64,000 bases of DNA, from contig NZ_LEKU01000025.1 of the NCBI RefSeq assembly GCF_009932355.1, positions 1-64,000 of the forward strand, in the 5' to 3' direction. Below are positions 1 to 7,634 of this stretch, piece after piece. The notes under the pieces are model-generated. The model had not been told where the DNA came from, made no database searches, and saw only the letters and a list, made by a program, of their open reading frames with translations. How positions within the stretch are numbered: the stretch's first letter is position 1; each line of letters starts with the position of its first letter. The DNA is from Riemerella anatipestifer_E. Its GTDB lineage: Bacteria > Bacteroidota > Bacteroidia > Flavobacteriales > Weeksellaceae. Both the position numbers and the translations under genes were made by a program.

Positions 1-102
1 CTAAACACCCCCTCATAATGCACCTCTTATTCTTAGGTTTATTACTACTAAGTATTTAATCTCTTCTAATCAATCCACTCCTATTCTCTCTTATCGAGGG
101 TG

Positions 103-135
103 CAAAAATATAAATTCTTTGCCATTAACTCCAAA
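103..135 (-). promoter_or_regulatory. Promoter firing towards the left window edge
   Basis: On the minus strand TTTG (135-132) is followed after 21 nt by TATTTTTG (110-103), the Bacteroidota primary sigma pattern. No gene is visible between it and the window edge apart from a possible ATG at 16-14, so it probably serves a gene lying off the window. The remaining bases 1-267 hold nothing else I can recognise. Confidence 0.45.
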
Positions 136-267
136 TGTTTTATATCCTTTTTTTATCCATAATATATAATCGATTGATATACAAAAGAGAAAAAATAAAA
201 AAAAGGAAAATACATTCGTCATACCATTAGTAACATAGATAAATAACCTTCACTTTTGGGAACTCTA

Positions 268-1158
268 CTAAAATAAAGTTAGTGTTTTTGGACTCGCCAT
301 TTTGGGTATTTGTAAATTTTCACCTAATGCATCGTTAAGTGTTTGAATAAAATGTGCGGAAAGAAGCGGAGAGGCTTCCTCTAGATTTTGATGTACAAAA
401 AAATAAAGATTCTGTAAACCCTGCTCTTTCCAATATTTAATGAGTTGTACCCAATCTTCTAACCTTGTATAATCACTATCTGTATTTGCTCCTACATAAC
501 GAATAAATGCTGTGGGCGTGGTAAGCCTTTGATGCAACATATCTCTCCTTCCCGCCGTATCCACTATAATATTAGTAATATTTCTACTTTCAAAAAGATT
601 ACAAGTTTCTTGAAATACTGTTTCATCAGAAAACCATTTTTCGTTTCTCAGTTCTATTGCTAAGGGAATTTCGCAAGGCCAATCTAATACAAACCTCTCT
701 AAACGATCAAAGTTTTTAGGTTGAAAATTATCATGAAGTTGCAAAAATACCATTCCAAGTTTTTCATTAAAGTTTAAAACTGAAGTAGCGTATTGCGTTA
801 CCACATCATTAACATTGATTAGTCTTCTGTAATGAGATATGGTATTTGTGATTTTTGGAAAAAACTTAAATCCTGCGGGGGTTTTATCTCTCCATACAGC
901 AACCTGCTCAGCGGAAGGCAAGCTATAAAAGGTAGCATTAAGCTCAATAGAATTGAATTGTGTAGAATAATAAGACAGTTCGTCTTTAGTCCCTTTTGGA
1001 TAAAAACCTTTCAGCTCTGCTTTATTCCACTTGGCACAGCCTACTGAAATATTTAGCTTTTGAACAGGCTTCCCTCCCAATACTCTTAGAGTATCTAGAT
1101 GTGAACTAGGCAATGTAAAATCTACTACCGATGGGTCTAATACTTTTCCAAATTTCAT
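268..1158 (-). CDS. DUF72 family protein (YecE-like)
   Basis: A 296-residue cytoplasmic protein of the DUF72/YecE family, a TIM-barrel-like fold of unestablished function. The usual opening strand appears as SVGCAKW near residue 38, followed by the family block FNSIELNATFY near residue 68 and the conserved LAIELRNEKWF segment near residue 165, which gives me the assignment. About 35 residues precede the domain, so the N-terminus is somewhat longer than usual; the ATG at 1158 is the first good start and I see no better one inside. It is transcribed leftward and sits alone, 28 nt downstream of the end of the serine hydrolase gene, with which it could share a transcript. No biochemical role should be read into the name. 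Confidence 0.85.
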   Translation of the reverse strand: MKFGKVLDPSVVDFTLPSSHLDTLRVLGGKPVQKLNISVGCAKWNKAELKGFYPKGTKDELSYYSTQFNSIELNATFYSLPSAEQVAVWRDKTPAGFKFFPKITNTISHYRRLINVNDVVTQYATSVLNFNEKLGMVFLQLHDNFQPKNFDRLERFVLDWPCEIPLAIELRNEKWFSDETVFQETCNLFESRNITNIIVDTAGRRDMLHQRLTTPTAFIRYVGANTDSDYTRLEDWVQLIKYWKEQGLQNLYFFVHQNLEEASPLLSAHFIQTLNDALGENLQIPKMASPKTLTLF

Positions 1159-1186
1159 TTTTAAGTTTTAGTCAATTACTTTTTCT

Positions 1187-2269
1187 CTATTTATACTTCT
1201 TTTTTAGAATGTCCAACATTTCAAAAACACCTTTTTGTGCCTCCGCTGTTCCGCTATTTACCAGTATAATATAACCTAAATACTTTTTTCTATCAATTTG
1301 AGCATAGGAAAAAAATGTGCCATCTGAACCTGAATGGTCTGAAATCTCTTGAATTTTATCTTGATAATTACCCCAGCCTATAGAATAGTCTTTTTTGGAG
1401 GTATGTAAGTATTGATAAGTTTTAGGAGTTAAAATATTTCTTTCCCCAGAAAGCCCCTTTATATTTAATTGTATAAACTTGGAATAATTATGAATATTCA
1501 TACTTAAATCTCCCGCAGGTTCTGCTAAACTCAAATCATAATCAACATTTGGTAAAACTTCAACTTGTTTTCCACCTTCTAACCAATGTCCTAAAGGTTG
1601 ATTTTTAGCATTTCTACTAGGCCACCCCAACCGAAAATCTATCCCTAATTTTGTTCTTAACAATTCTTCTATCAGTTGTTCCCAAGACTTTCCCGAAACT
1701 TTTTCAAGCATCATTGCCGCAATACTATACCCTGCGTTTGAGTAATTGTAAGTATTTTTATTTTCTATCGGAGAAAGCGTTAAAACATATTCTCCGAATT
1801 TAGTTCTTTTCTGTTGCTTAGTTCCTTTAAATTTAGGAAGTTTACTATACTCCTCTCCACTAGTAAAAGGTTGAACATTAGCTCTATGGGATAATAAATC
1901 TTCTAAAGTTATGCTATGATACTTAAGATTTGAACTCTTTTTAAGTTTTGGAAATAAATCAAAAAACTTGGTTTCCCATTTTATTTTACCTTGTTCTACC
2001 AAATATGCAGAAATAAACCCTGTAATGGCTTTAGTATTGGAACCTAGATGAAATAAATCTCCAAAGGAAGCATTGGGTTTTCCTTTCTTTTCAGTAATTC
2101 TGTGATGCCCCTTTACTTTTTGCACCAATATAGTATCTTTCGTTACAACAGCGAACGCCATTTCGGGAATGTCGTATTTTGTCATAATACTATCCGCCTG
2201 TTCCTCTAAATTTTGAGCTGAAAAACTTTCAAAAAATAAAATCAAGGCAATAAATATAATTCTCCACAT
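1187..2269 (-). CDS. Serine hydrolase, beta-lactamase class C / PBP4* family
   Basis: A 360-residue secreted serine hydrolase of the class C beta-lactamase/DD-peptidase/esterase superfamily. A signal peptide covers roughly residues 1-18 and ends at SFSAQ. The three active-site elements are visible: SxxK as S77-N-T-K80, YxN as Y176-S-N178, and an HSG triad near residue 311. The first probably supplies the nucleophile and general base. Length is normal for the single-domain form. The family includes peptidases, esterases and true beta-lactamases, and nothing here decides between them, so a resistance role should not be assumed. It probably acts in the periplasm. A TATATTTG box lies just upstream and the nrdA terminator precedes it. 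Confidence 0.85.
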   Translation of the reverse strand: MWRIIFIALILFFESFSAQNLEEQADSIMTKYDIPEMAFAVVTKDTILVQKVKGHHRITEKKGKPNASFGDLFHLGSNTKAITGFISAYLVEQGKIKWETKFFDLFPKLKKSSNLKYHSITLEDLLSHRANVQPFTSGEEYSKLPKFKGTKQQKRTKFGEYVLTLSPIENKNTYNYSNAGYSIAAMMLEKVSGKSWEQLIEELLRTKLGIDFRLGWPSRNAKNQPLGHWLEGGKQVEVLPNVDYDLSLAEPAGDLSMNIHNYSKFIQLNIKGLSGERNILTPKTYQYLHTSKKDYSIGWGNYQDKIQEISDHSGSDGTFFSYAQIDRKKYLGYIILVNSGTAEAQKGVFEMLDILKKKYK

Positions 2270-2286
2270 ATTATTGATACTTTGAA

Positions 2287-2294
2287 CAAATATA
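2287..2294 (-). promoter_or_regulatory. -7 box of serine hydrolase gene
   Basis: TATATTTG on the minus strand matches TAnnTTTG and ends 17 nt before the ATG at 2269. The -33 region is only TTTC-like, so this is a partial match placed by position. Confidence 0.4.
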
Positions 2295-2309
2295 GAAAAC
2301 CTTTAATTA

Positions 2310-2343
2310 AAAAGAAAAACCATAGCCCTAAGACTACGGTTTT
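2310..2343 (-). terminator. Intrinsic terminator of nrdBA
   Basis: Arms 2316-2325 and 2334-2343 form a 10-bp stem with one A-C mismatch and an 8-nt loop. On the minus strand it is followed by a T-rich tract, directly after the nrdA stop at 2381. Confidence 0.7.
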
Positions 2344-2380
2344 ATCTTCCTCAACTTTAATTATTACACTCTATATTTAT

Positions 2381-4036
2381 CTATGCTTCGCAACTAGAAC
2401 AAGTTACAAAGTTTACCATCAATTCTTTGGATACAGACGAACTTCTCTGATAGTAAAGTGTTTTAACACCTTTTTTCCACGCCTCTATCATCAAGAAGTT
2501 AACATCTTTTACTGGCATTGTGGACGGAATTTGCAAGTTCAAAGATTGAGCTTGGTCTATATACTGCTGTCTTTGAGCTGCTTGACTGATAATTTCCATA
2601 GGAGAAATTTCTTTGAAAGTCTTGAAAACAGCCTTTTCCTCTTCCGTAAGACCATCTAGATGTTGTACAGAACCATGATTAAGCATAATGTTTCTCCATG
2701 TCTCCTCATTTTCTAAACCTTTCTCTTCTAAGAGTTTTTTAAGGTATTTATTTTTTCTCATAAAGTTACCTTTAGCCAAACCTGCCTTATAGTAATTTGA
2801 TGCAAAAGGCTCTATCCCTGGAGAAGTTTGTCCTAAAATAGCCGAACTAGAAGTGGTAGGTGCAATTGCCATCAGCGTAGTATTCCTCATACCGTAACCT
2901 TTAAGCAATTCTGGTTCGCCATAAATATTAGCCAATTCTTTAGAAGCTGCTTCCGCTTGTTCTTTAATGTGTTTGAACGCTCTAGCATTGAATTGAGTAG
3001 CTTCAAAACTTTCAAAAGGAATCATATTTTTCTGCAAATACGAATGATACCCTAAAACGCCTAGACCTAACGCTCTGTGTTTCATCGCAAAATTTCTAGC
3101 TCCTTGTAGATAATAGTTACCTTCCGTTTTTTCTATAAATTCAGACAATACTGCATCTAAGAAATAAATCGCCAATTTTACCGCATTAGTATCCTTCCAC
3201 TCATCATAAAGCTCCAAATTCATAGAAGAAAGACAACATATAAACGACTCCTCCTGAGTAGATGGCAACATAATTTCTGAACAAAGGTTACTCGCATTAA
3301 CCAACAACCCTTTATCTTTATAAACTTGAGGTTTGTTTCTGTTGACATTATCGGTAAAGAAAATATATGGTAACCCTTTCTGCTGTCTGCTTTCTAAAAC
3401 TTTAGCCCAAATCTTCCTCTTATCAATGTCTCCATCTATCATATCCTGCATCCAGTAGTCTGGTACGCAAACGCCCGTAAATAGGTTTTGAATTGGGCTT
3501 CCAATATCTTTTATCGTTAAAAACTCCTCTATATCTCCGTGGTCTATATCTAGATAAGCAGCAAAAGCCCCTCTTCTTACCCCTCCTTGAGAAACCACAT
3601 CCATAGCCGTATCAAACAACTTCATAAAAGAAACTGCCCCAGACGACTTACCGTTATCTGTAACTGCTGTCCCTCTATGACGAAGTTCCCCAAAATAACC
3701 AGAAGTACCACCACCTATTTTGGTTTGCATGATGACTTCCCCCATTTTGTGAGTAATACCCTCAATACTATCTGGAATATGAACATTGAAACAAGAAATC
3801 GGAAGACCTCTCTGCGTTCCCATATTCGCCCATACAGGAGACGAAAAGCTAATCCAACCTTTCACAATCATCTCTTCGAAGGCTGGTTGTAGCTCTGGTT
3901 TATAAAGTCTTCTAGCAGCGGCTGTAGTAATCCTTTTAATAGCTCCATGCACCGTCTCTCCTTTCAGAAGATAACCTCTATTGAGCATTTGTTCAGACTC
4001 CTCATTCAGCCACCATATATCTTGTAGTTCTTCCAT
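2381..4036 (-). CDS. nrdA: Ribonucleoside-diphosphate reductase, large (alpha) subunit
   Basis: The large subunit of class I ribonucleotide reductase, which reduces ribonucleoside diphosphates to deoxy forms using the radical delivered by NrdB. Catalytic residues are in place: C82 (SCFN), the N250-L-C252-S-E254 loop, the tandem radical-transfer tyrosines Y528-Y529 in TLYYQRS, and a C-terminal redox pair CSSC (546-549) that is reloaded by thioredoxin or glutaredoxin. At 551 residues it is about 200 shorter than E. coli NrdA. It begins at the barrel with no N-terminal ATP-cone, so dATP feedback through that domain should be absent. It lies 50 nt downstream of nrdB in one leftward operon. Confidence 0.96.
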   Translation of the reverse strand: MEELQDIWWLNEESEQMLNRGYLLKGETVHGAIKRITTAAARRLYKPELQPAFEEMIVKGWISFSSPVWANMGTQRGLPISCFNVHIPDSIEGITHKMGEVIMQTKIGGGTSGYFGELRHRGTAVTDNGKSSGAVSFMKLFDTAMDVVSQGGVRRGAFAAYLDIDHGDIEEFLTIKDIGSPIQNLFTGVCVPDYWMQDMIDGDIDKRKIWAKVLESRQQKGLPYIFFTDNVNRNKPQVYKDKGLLVNASNLCSEIMLPSTQEESFICCLSSMNLELYDEWKDTNAVKLAIYFLDAVLSEFIEKTEGNYYLQGARNFAMKHRALGLGVLGYHSYLQKNMIPFESFEATQFNARAFKHIKEQAEAASKELANIYGEPELLKGYGMRNTTLMAIAPTTSSSAILGQTSPGIEPFASNYYKAGLAKGNFMRKNKYLKKLLEEKGLENEETWRNIMLNHGSVQHLDGLTEEEKAVFKTFKEISPMEIISQAAQRQQYIDQAQSLNLQIPSTMPVKDVNFLMIEAWKKGVKTLYYQRSSSVSKELMVNFVTCSSCEA

Positions 4037-4086
4037 TTTGTTTTTTTCTTGTTTATATTTTATTTTGCTTTAGATTAAGAACTTTT

Positions 4087-5061
4087 CTAAAACAAATCAT
4101 TAGCGGTAATACTCTTATCGTGTTTTGTGTAATCTACTGGTCTTTTGGCAAAGAAATCGTCTAACGAATTAGCAAAAACTTCCTCCTCAAACCATACCAT
4201 TGGCTTATATTCTTCCTCTGTAATATTAAACATAGAAGCCATACCGATTCTTTTCAAACTATCGTCTATACGATATTTCATAAAACTGAGAAGCTGTTTT
4301 TTTGACAAATGGTCTAAATCTCCCATCTCAAAAATCCAATCCAATATTTCTGACTCTAACTCCACCGAAGTTCTAACAATATTATAAATCGCCTCTATGT
4401 CTTCCTCTTGAAGAAGTTCAGGCTGTTCTTCTCTTATTTTGTTGATGATATAAATCCCCGCATTGGCATGAATTTGCTCATCTACAGAAGTCCAAGCAAT
4501 AATGTTAGACACATTTTTCATATAGCCTTTAAACCTCGTAAACGAAAGAATAATGGCAAACTGAGAAAACAATGACACATTTTCTATTAAAATACTGAAC
4601 AACAGTAAAGAAGACACATACTCCTTAGGCGTTGAAGAATTTGAGTTTTTAAGTACATCAGTTAGAAAATCTATTCTTTTTCTAATAGCCGGATTTTCAA
4701 TGACATTAAGAAACTCATTGTTATATCCTAAAACTTCAAGCAATCTTGAGTAAGCTTCTGAATGTCTAAACTCACACTCTGCAAAGGTTGCTCCTAATCC
4801 GTTAAACTCAGGTTTAGGGAGATGATTATAAAGATTACCCCAAAAGGTTTTTACAGACACCTCAATCTGAGCAATCGCTAACAAAGCATTCTTAACTGCG
4901 TTTTTCTCATGAGGCTCTAGTTGCGAATGAAAATCTTGTATATCCGCTGTAAAATCTACCTCTGAATGTACCCAAAAAGACTTATTAATCGCCTCTATGT
5001 ACTGCATTACTTCTGGATACTCAAAAGGTTTGTAGTTTATTCTTTTCTCAAAAATCCCCAT
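4087..5061 (-). CDS. nrdB: Ribonucleoside-diphosphate reductase, small (beta) subunit
   Basis: The radical-generating subunit of class I ribonucleotide reductase, 324 residues. Metal-ligand and radical positions are recognisable: D36 in SEVD, E97 and H100 in ECEFRH, and the radical tyrosine Y104 in HSEAY. A second EQIHANAG helix (near residue 206) supplies the later carboxylate and histidine ligands. The C-terminal tail ANDLF is the type that docks into the large subunit. It is the first gene of a leftward nrdB-nrdA operon, with a -7 box and a possible DnaA box in the upstream intergenic region. The radical tyrosine places it among the tyrosyl-radical subclasses rather than Ic. Confidence 0.96.
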   Translation of the reverse strand: MGIFEKRINYKPFEYPEVMQYIEAINKSFWVHSEVDFTADIQDFHSQLEPHEKNAVKNALLAIAQIEVSVKTFWGNLYNHLPKPEFNGLGATFAECEFRHSEAYSRLLEVLGYNNEFLNVIENPAIRKRIDFLTDVLKNSNSSTPKEYVSSLLLFSILIENVSLFSQFAIILSFTRFKGYMKNVSNIIAWTSVDEQIHANAGIYIINKIREEQPELLQEEDIEAIYNIVRTSVELESEILDWIFEMGDLDHLSKKQLLSFMKYRIDDSLKRIGMASMFNITEEEYKPMVWFEEEVFANSLDDFFAKRPVDYTKHDKSITANDLF

Positions 5062-5371
5062 AATATTATTTATTCAGCTTTTTAATCCTTAGCTATTCCT
5101 CACAAAAAGAAGAGAGCCATATAATAACTTAAAAATCAATAAATTGACCACAAAAAGACTTATTAAAGTCCTTTCTACAAAAATAGAAAATGAAAGTCTA
5201 AAAATGAAACGAAATATGAAGAGATTATTTAATCTTTTGGATTTTAATTATATAAGTTTTCCACAATCCTCTATAATCCTATAAATAAGGGCAAAACCAC
5301 CAATAAACATTTTATAATTAAACAAAATACATAAACCTCAATATAAGAGAGAAATATAATTAAACACCTAT
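5062..5371. promoter_or_regulatory. Upstream region of nrdBA (about 310 nt, no gene)
   Basis: No convincing gene lies here. A minus-strand -7 box TATTTTTG at 5185-5178, with a weak TTTC-like -33, is suitably placed for nrdB. A plus-strand TTTTCCACA at 5257-5265 differs by one base from the consensus DnaA box. The left part (from about 5280) follows the comF stop codon and shows no clear terminator hairpin. Confidence 0.45.
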
Positions 5372-6034
5372 TTATTCATCTATTGCCAAAACCAAAACAC
5401 TCACCTGATTCCCATTTCCTTTTAAAAGCTCCCAAACCGCTTTACTCATTGTATTTCCTGTGGTATATACATCGTCTATAAGTAAGATATGTTTCCCTTC
5501 TATTTTCTCATCTACAGAAAATATATTTTGCATCTTTTCTCTATCCAATTTTTGCTTTAAGGCTTGAGGCTTAGAATAGAAATTTCTTTTAAGAAGATAA
5601 TGAGAATAAGGTATCCCCTGCAACTGAGATAATATTTTTGTAAACAAATGCAACTGATTATAACCTCTTTCTCTTTGTTTTTTAGGATGAAGTGGAATAT
5701 TGGTTAGTATATCTATCTCTTGATGAGATAAATCTATATTTTCAGAAACCCAATGAGCAAGCGTCTTACCTACACGCTCCATAGAATGGTACTTTAAGGC
5801 ATGTATAATGTCTTGAGAAAGCTCTTTTTTCTCATACTTCATCAAACTAAAAGCTTTAGTTACTGGAAATTTAAGAATAACTTTTTGATAAAATCCCGCC
5901 TTTCCTCTAAAATCATCATGAGTAAAATTAAGATGAGACTTACATGCCCAACAAACAATTTCCTCAGAAGGAATAATAAGATTACACTTTAGACATCTAT
6001 TGGGTAGAAAAAAATCTAAAAACATAACTACCAA
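5372..6034 (-). CDS. ComF family phosphoribosyltransferase-like protein
   Basis: A 220-residue protein of the ComF/GntX family, associated with DNA uptake in competent bacteria. An N-terminal four-cysteine zinc finger (C14, C17, C28, C31) is followed by a phosphoribosyltransferase-like fold whose PRPP-binding loop ILLIDDVYTTGNT lies near residue 178. The family's precise activity is unsettled. The start at 6034 keeps the zinc finger near the N-terminus and I see no alternative. A candidate promoter (TACATTTG at 6053-6046) overlaps the T-tract side of the tRNA-Cys terminator. dprA, another transformation gene, lies in the same window, so the strain may retain natural competence, but that is inference. 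Confidence 0.88.
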   Translation of the reverse strand: MVVMFLDFFLPNRCLKCNLIIPSEEIVCWACKSHLNFTHDDFRGKAGFYQKVILKFPVTKAFSLMKYEKKELSQDIIHALKYHSMERVGKTLAHWVSENIDLSHQEIDILTNIPLHPKKQRERGYNQLHLFTKILSQLQGIPYSHYLLKRNFYSKPQALKQKLDREKMQNIFSVDEKIEGKHILLIDDVYTTGNTMSKAVWELLKGNGNQVSVLVLAIDE

Positions 6035-6045
6035 GTTAATATCAA

Positions 6046-6053
6046 CAAATGTA
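6046..6053 (-). promoter_or_regulatory. -7 box of comF-like gene
   Basis: TACATTTG on the minus strand fits TAnnTTTG. A TTTG at 6079-6076 sits 22 nt upstream, slightly further than the usual 19-21. Confidence 0.35.
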
Positions 6054-6076
6054 ACTTTTTATTGAATACGAGCAAC

Positions 6077-6107
6077 AAAAAAATCTCACAACGTTGTTGT
6101 GAGATTT
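6077..6107 (-). terminator. Intrinsic terminator of tRNA-Cys
   Basis: A perfect 12-bp stem (6081-6092 with 6096-6107) with a 3-nt loop is followed on the minus strand by seven T residues. It starts nine bases after the mature tRNA 3' end. Confidence 0.85.
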
Positions 6108-6115
6108 TAAACTTG

Positions 6116-6186
6116 AGGTTCCGAGCGGATTCGAACCGCTGTACAAGGTTTTGCAGACCTCTGCCTAGCCGCTCGGCCACGGAACC
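6116..6186 (-). tRNA. tRNA-Cys (GCA)
   Basis: The minus strand folds as a 71-nt cloverleaf. The 7-bp acceptor stem GGTTCCG/CGGAACC is closed by a U discriminator, as expected for tRNA-Cys. The anticodon loop CTGCAAA carries GCA and the T-loop TTCGAAT is standard. The CCA end is not encoded. A TATATTTG box at 6207-6200 lies just upstream and an intrinsic terminator just downstream, so it is an independent single-tRNA unit. Confidence 0.97.
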
Positions 6187-6199
6187 ATTTTTAGGTGTG

Positions 6200-6207
6200 C
6201 AAATATA
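6200..6207 (-). promoter_or_regulatory. -7 box of tRNA-Cys
   Basis: TATATTTG on the minus strand ends 14 nt before the mature tRNA 5' end. The -33 region is only TTTC-like. Confidence 0.45.
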
Positions 6208-6249
6208 GACATTTTTTATATAACTAAGAAATTTATCCAAAAATATTTT

Positions 6250-6804
6250 CTATTTTTTCTTTACCCAAGACACAATATTTATGAATAATATTAAAAAACA
6301 GAAAGTAACCCAAACTGCATCTCTTAGCCCTTCTCTCTTATAAAGCCTGATTTGCTTTTCTGCAATATTGGAAAGTTTAACGCTCTGATTAAGATAGTTA
6401 TTAGCCTCAATATAAAGGTCTTCATTTTTATTTCCTACTATATGTTGGGTAAAATAAACCATCTTCTTCCCAGAAAAAGCAACTAGCCAAAACTCATCTG
6501 TACCCTTCATTCCCAAATGGCATACGCGATAATGTTCAGAACGAATATCCCCTAAATGTACAATATTATGTTCCTTATCTGAAACTTCTAGACTATAAAA
6601 ATCTAGCGTTTGTGGGTGTTTATTAACTAACTGAATAGCAATACTTCCTCCAACAGGATTAGGATAAATTTTAGTAAAAATCCAGTATCCAAAAAAAAGC
6701 ACTCCCACAACAGTAATTATTTTTCGGTATAGCTTTAACCTATTTATCCTTATCAGAGAAATCAATAACAGTATAAAAAGAACAAACGACAGTGTTTCCA
6801 TCAA
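6250..6804 (-). CDS. Hypothetical membrane protein, three predicted helices
   Basis: I do not recognise this 184-residue protein. Two hydrophobic segments lie at the N-terminus (about residues 4-20 and 28-45). A polar stretch of about 110 residues rich in beta-type sequence follows, then one further hydrophobic segment near residues 160-180 and a KKK tail. The pattern suggests an inner-membrane protein with one exposed central domain. The coding sequence is intact, codon use resembles its neighbours, and the unit sits between an HD hydrolase gene and tRNA-Cys on the same strand. A weak -7 box TATATTTG at 6844-6837 precedes it. No function can be assigned. Confidence 0.7.
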   Translation of the reverse strand: MMETLSFVLFILLLISLIRINRLKLYRKIITVVGVLFFGYWIFTKIYPNPVGGSIAIQLVNKHPQTLDFYSLEVSDKEHNIVHLGDIRSEHYRVCHLGMKGTDEFWLVAFSGKKMVYFTQHIVGNKNEDLYIEANNYLNQSVKLSNIAEKQIRLYKREGLRDAVWVTFCFLILFINIVSWVKKK

Positions 6805-6855
6805 CCAAACATTTAATTAAAAATATTTAACAGGCACAAATATATGAATTCTTAA

Positions 6856-7506
6856 TTATTCCAATAAATTCCACTCGCGATAGAAGGTTTCTAAAAAACT
6901 TAACATAAACTGATGCCTTTTTTCCGCAATCTTTTTGCCTTCAGTAGTTTGCATTAAATCTTTTAGGAGTAATAATTTTTCATAAAAATGGTTAATTGTA
7001 GTTCCTTCTGATTTCTTATATTGCTCTTTATCAAAGGTTTTTTGAGGTAGTATCTCAGGATTATATATTGGATTATTTTTATACCCACCAAAGTTGAACG
7101 CTCTTGCTACACCTATTGCTCCGATGGCATCTAATCTATCTGCATCTTGCACAATTTTAAACTCTATAGGTAATTCTTTCGGTTGATTTTCTTTATTTTT
7201 AAAGGAAAGATGTTTAATGATAAATAAAACTTTATCTATGGTTTCTTCAGAAACATTTTCCTTCACTAAAAAATCTCTTGATATTTGGAGTGCTAAAGTC
7301 TCGTCTCCATTATGGAATTTAGGGTCGGCTATATCGTGTAATAAAGCCGCAAGATTTACCACTTCCTCATCAGCTTCCTTTTCGGTACTTAGAATTTTTT
7401 GAGAAAGTTTCCACACTCTTTCTATATGAAACCAATCGTGTCCTGCCTCTGCTCCTTCCAATCTATTTTTTACAAAATTCTTTGTGTTATCAATAAGTGT
7501 ACTCAT
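6856..7506 (-). CDS. HD-domain metal-dependent phosphohydrolase
   Basis: A 216-residue HD superfamily hydrolase resembling the YedJ-type uncharacterised phosphohydrolases. Metal ligands are visible in order: H27 in DWFHIERV, the H57-D58 signature in LLHDIAD, a downstream KHLSF histidine near residue 100, and the closing aspartate in DADRLDAIGAIG near residue 118. The spacing is canonical, so it should bind a divalent metal and cleave a phosphate ester, probably a nucleotide. The substrate cannot be told from sequence. The protein is soluble with no signal peptide. It lies downstream of the gdhA terminator and is probably transcribed separately. Confidence 0.85.
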   Translation of the reverse strand: MSTLIDNTKNFVKNRLEGAEAGHDWFHIERVWKLSQKILSTEKEADEEVVNLAALLHDIADPKFHNGDETLALQISRDFLVKENVSEETIDKVLFIIKHLSFKNKENQPKELPIEFKIVQDADRLDAIGAIGVARAFNFGGYKNNPIYNPEILPQKTFDKEQYKKSEGTTINHFYEKLLLLKDLMQTTEGKKIAEKRHQFMLSFLETFYREWNLLE

Positions 7507-7550
7507 TATATTATAAATCTACCTATAGCTAATTAACTCATTAAGAAAAC

Positions 7551-7581
7551 AAAAAGTTCCTCATTTTAAATAGAGGAACTT
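7551..7581 (-). terminator. Intrinsic terminator of gdhA
   Basis: A 9-bp stem (7554-7562 with 7573-7581) with a 10-nt loop and a T-rich tail on the minus strand lies 54 nt past the gdhA stop. Confidence 0.8.
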
Positions 7582-7634
7582 CTTTCTTTCATTTTACTTT
7601 TTACTCGTATTACCCCACGAGAAGGTTTATCATA

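Noticed and set aside
2282..2659. Plus-strand open frame of 125 codons over the 3' end of nrdA
   Set aside because: It lies antisense to the well-supported nrdA gene, has no recognisable motif and crosses the nrdBA terminator. It is a shadow.
5204..5284. Plus-strand ORF of about 26 codons in the nrdB upstream region
   Set aside because: It overlaps the nrdB promoter in antisense and has no terminator or downstream operon to suggest a leader peptide.
6028..6240. Minus-strand open frame of 70 codons
   Set aside because: It spans the whole tRNA-Cys and its terminator, so it cannot be a normal coding gene.
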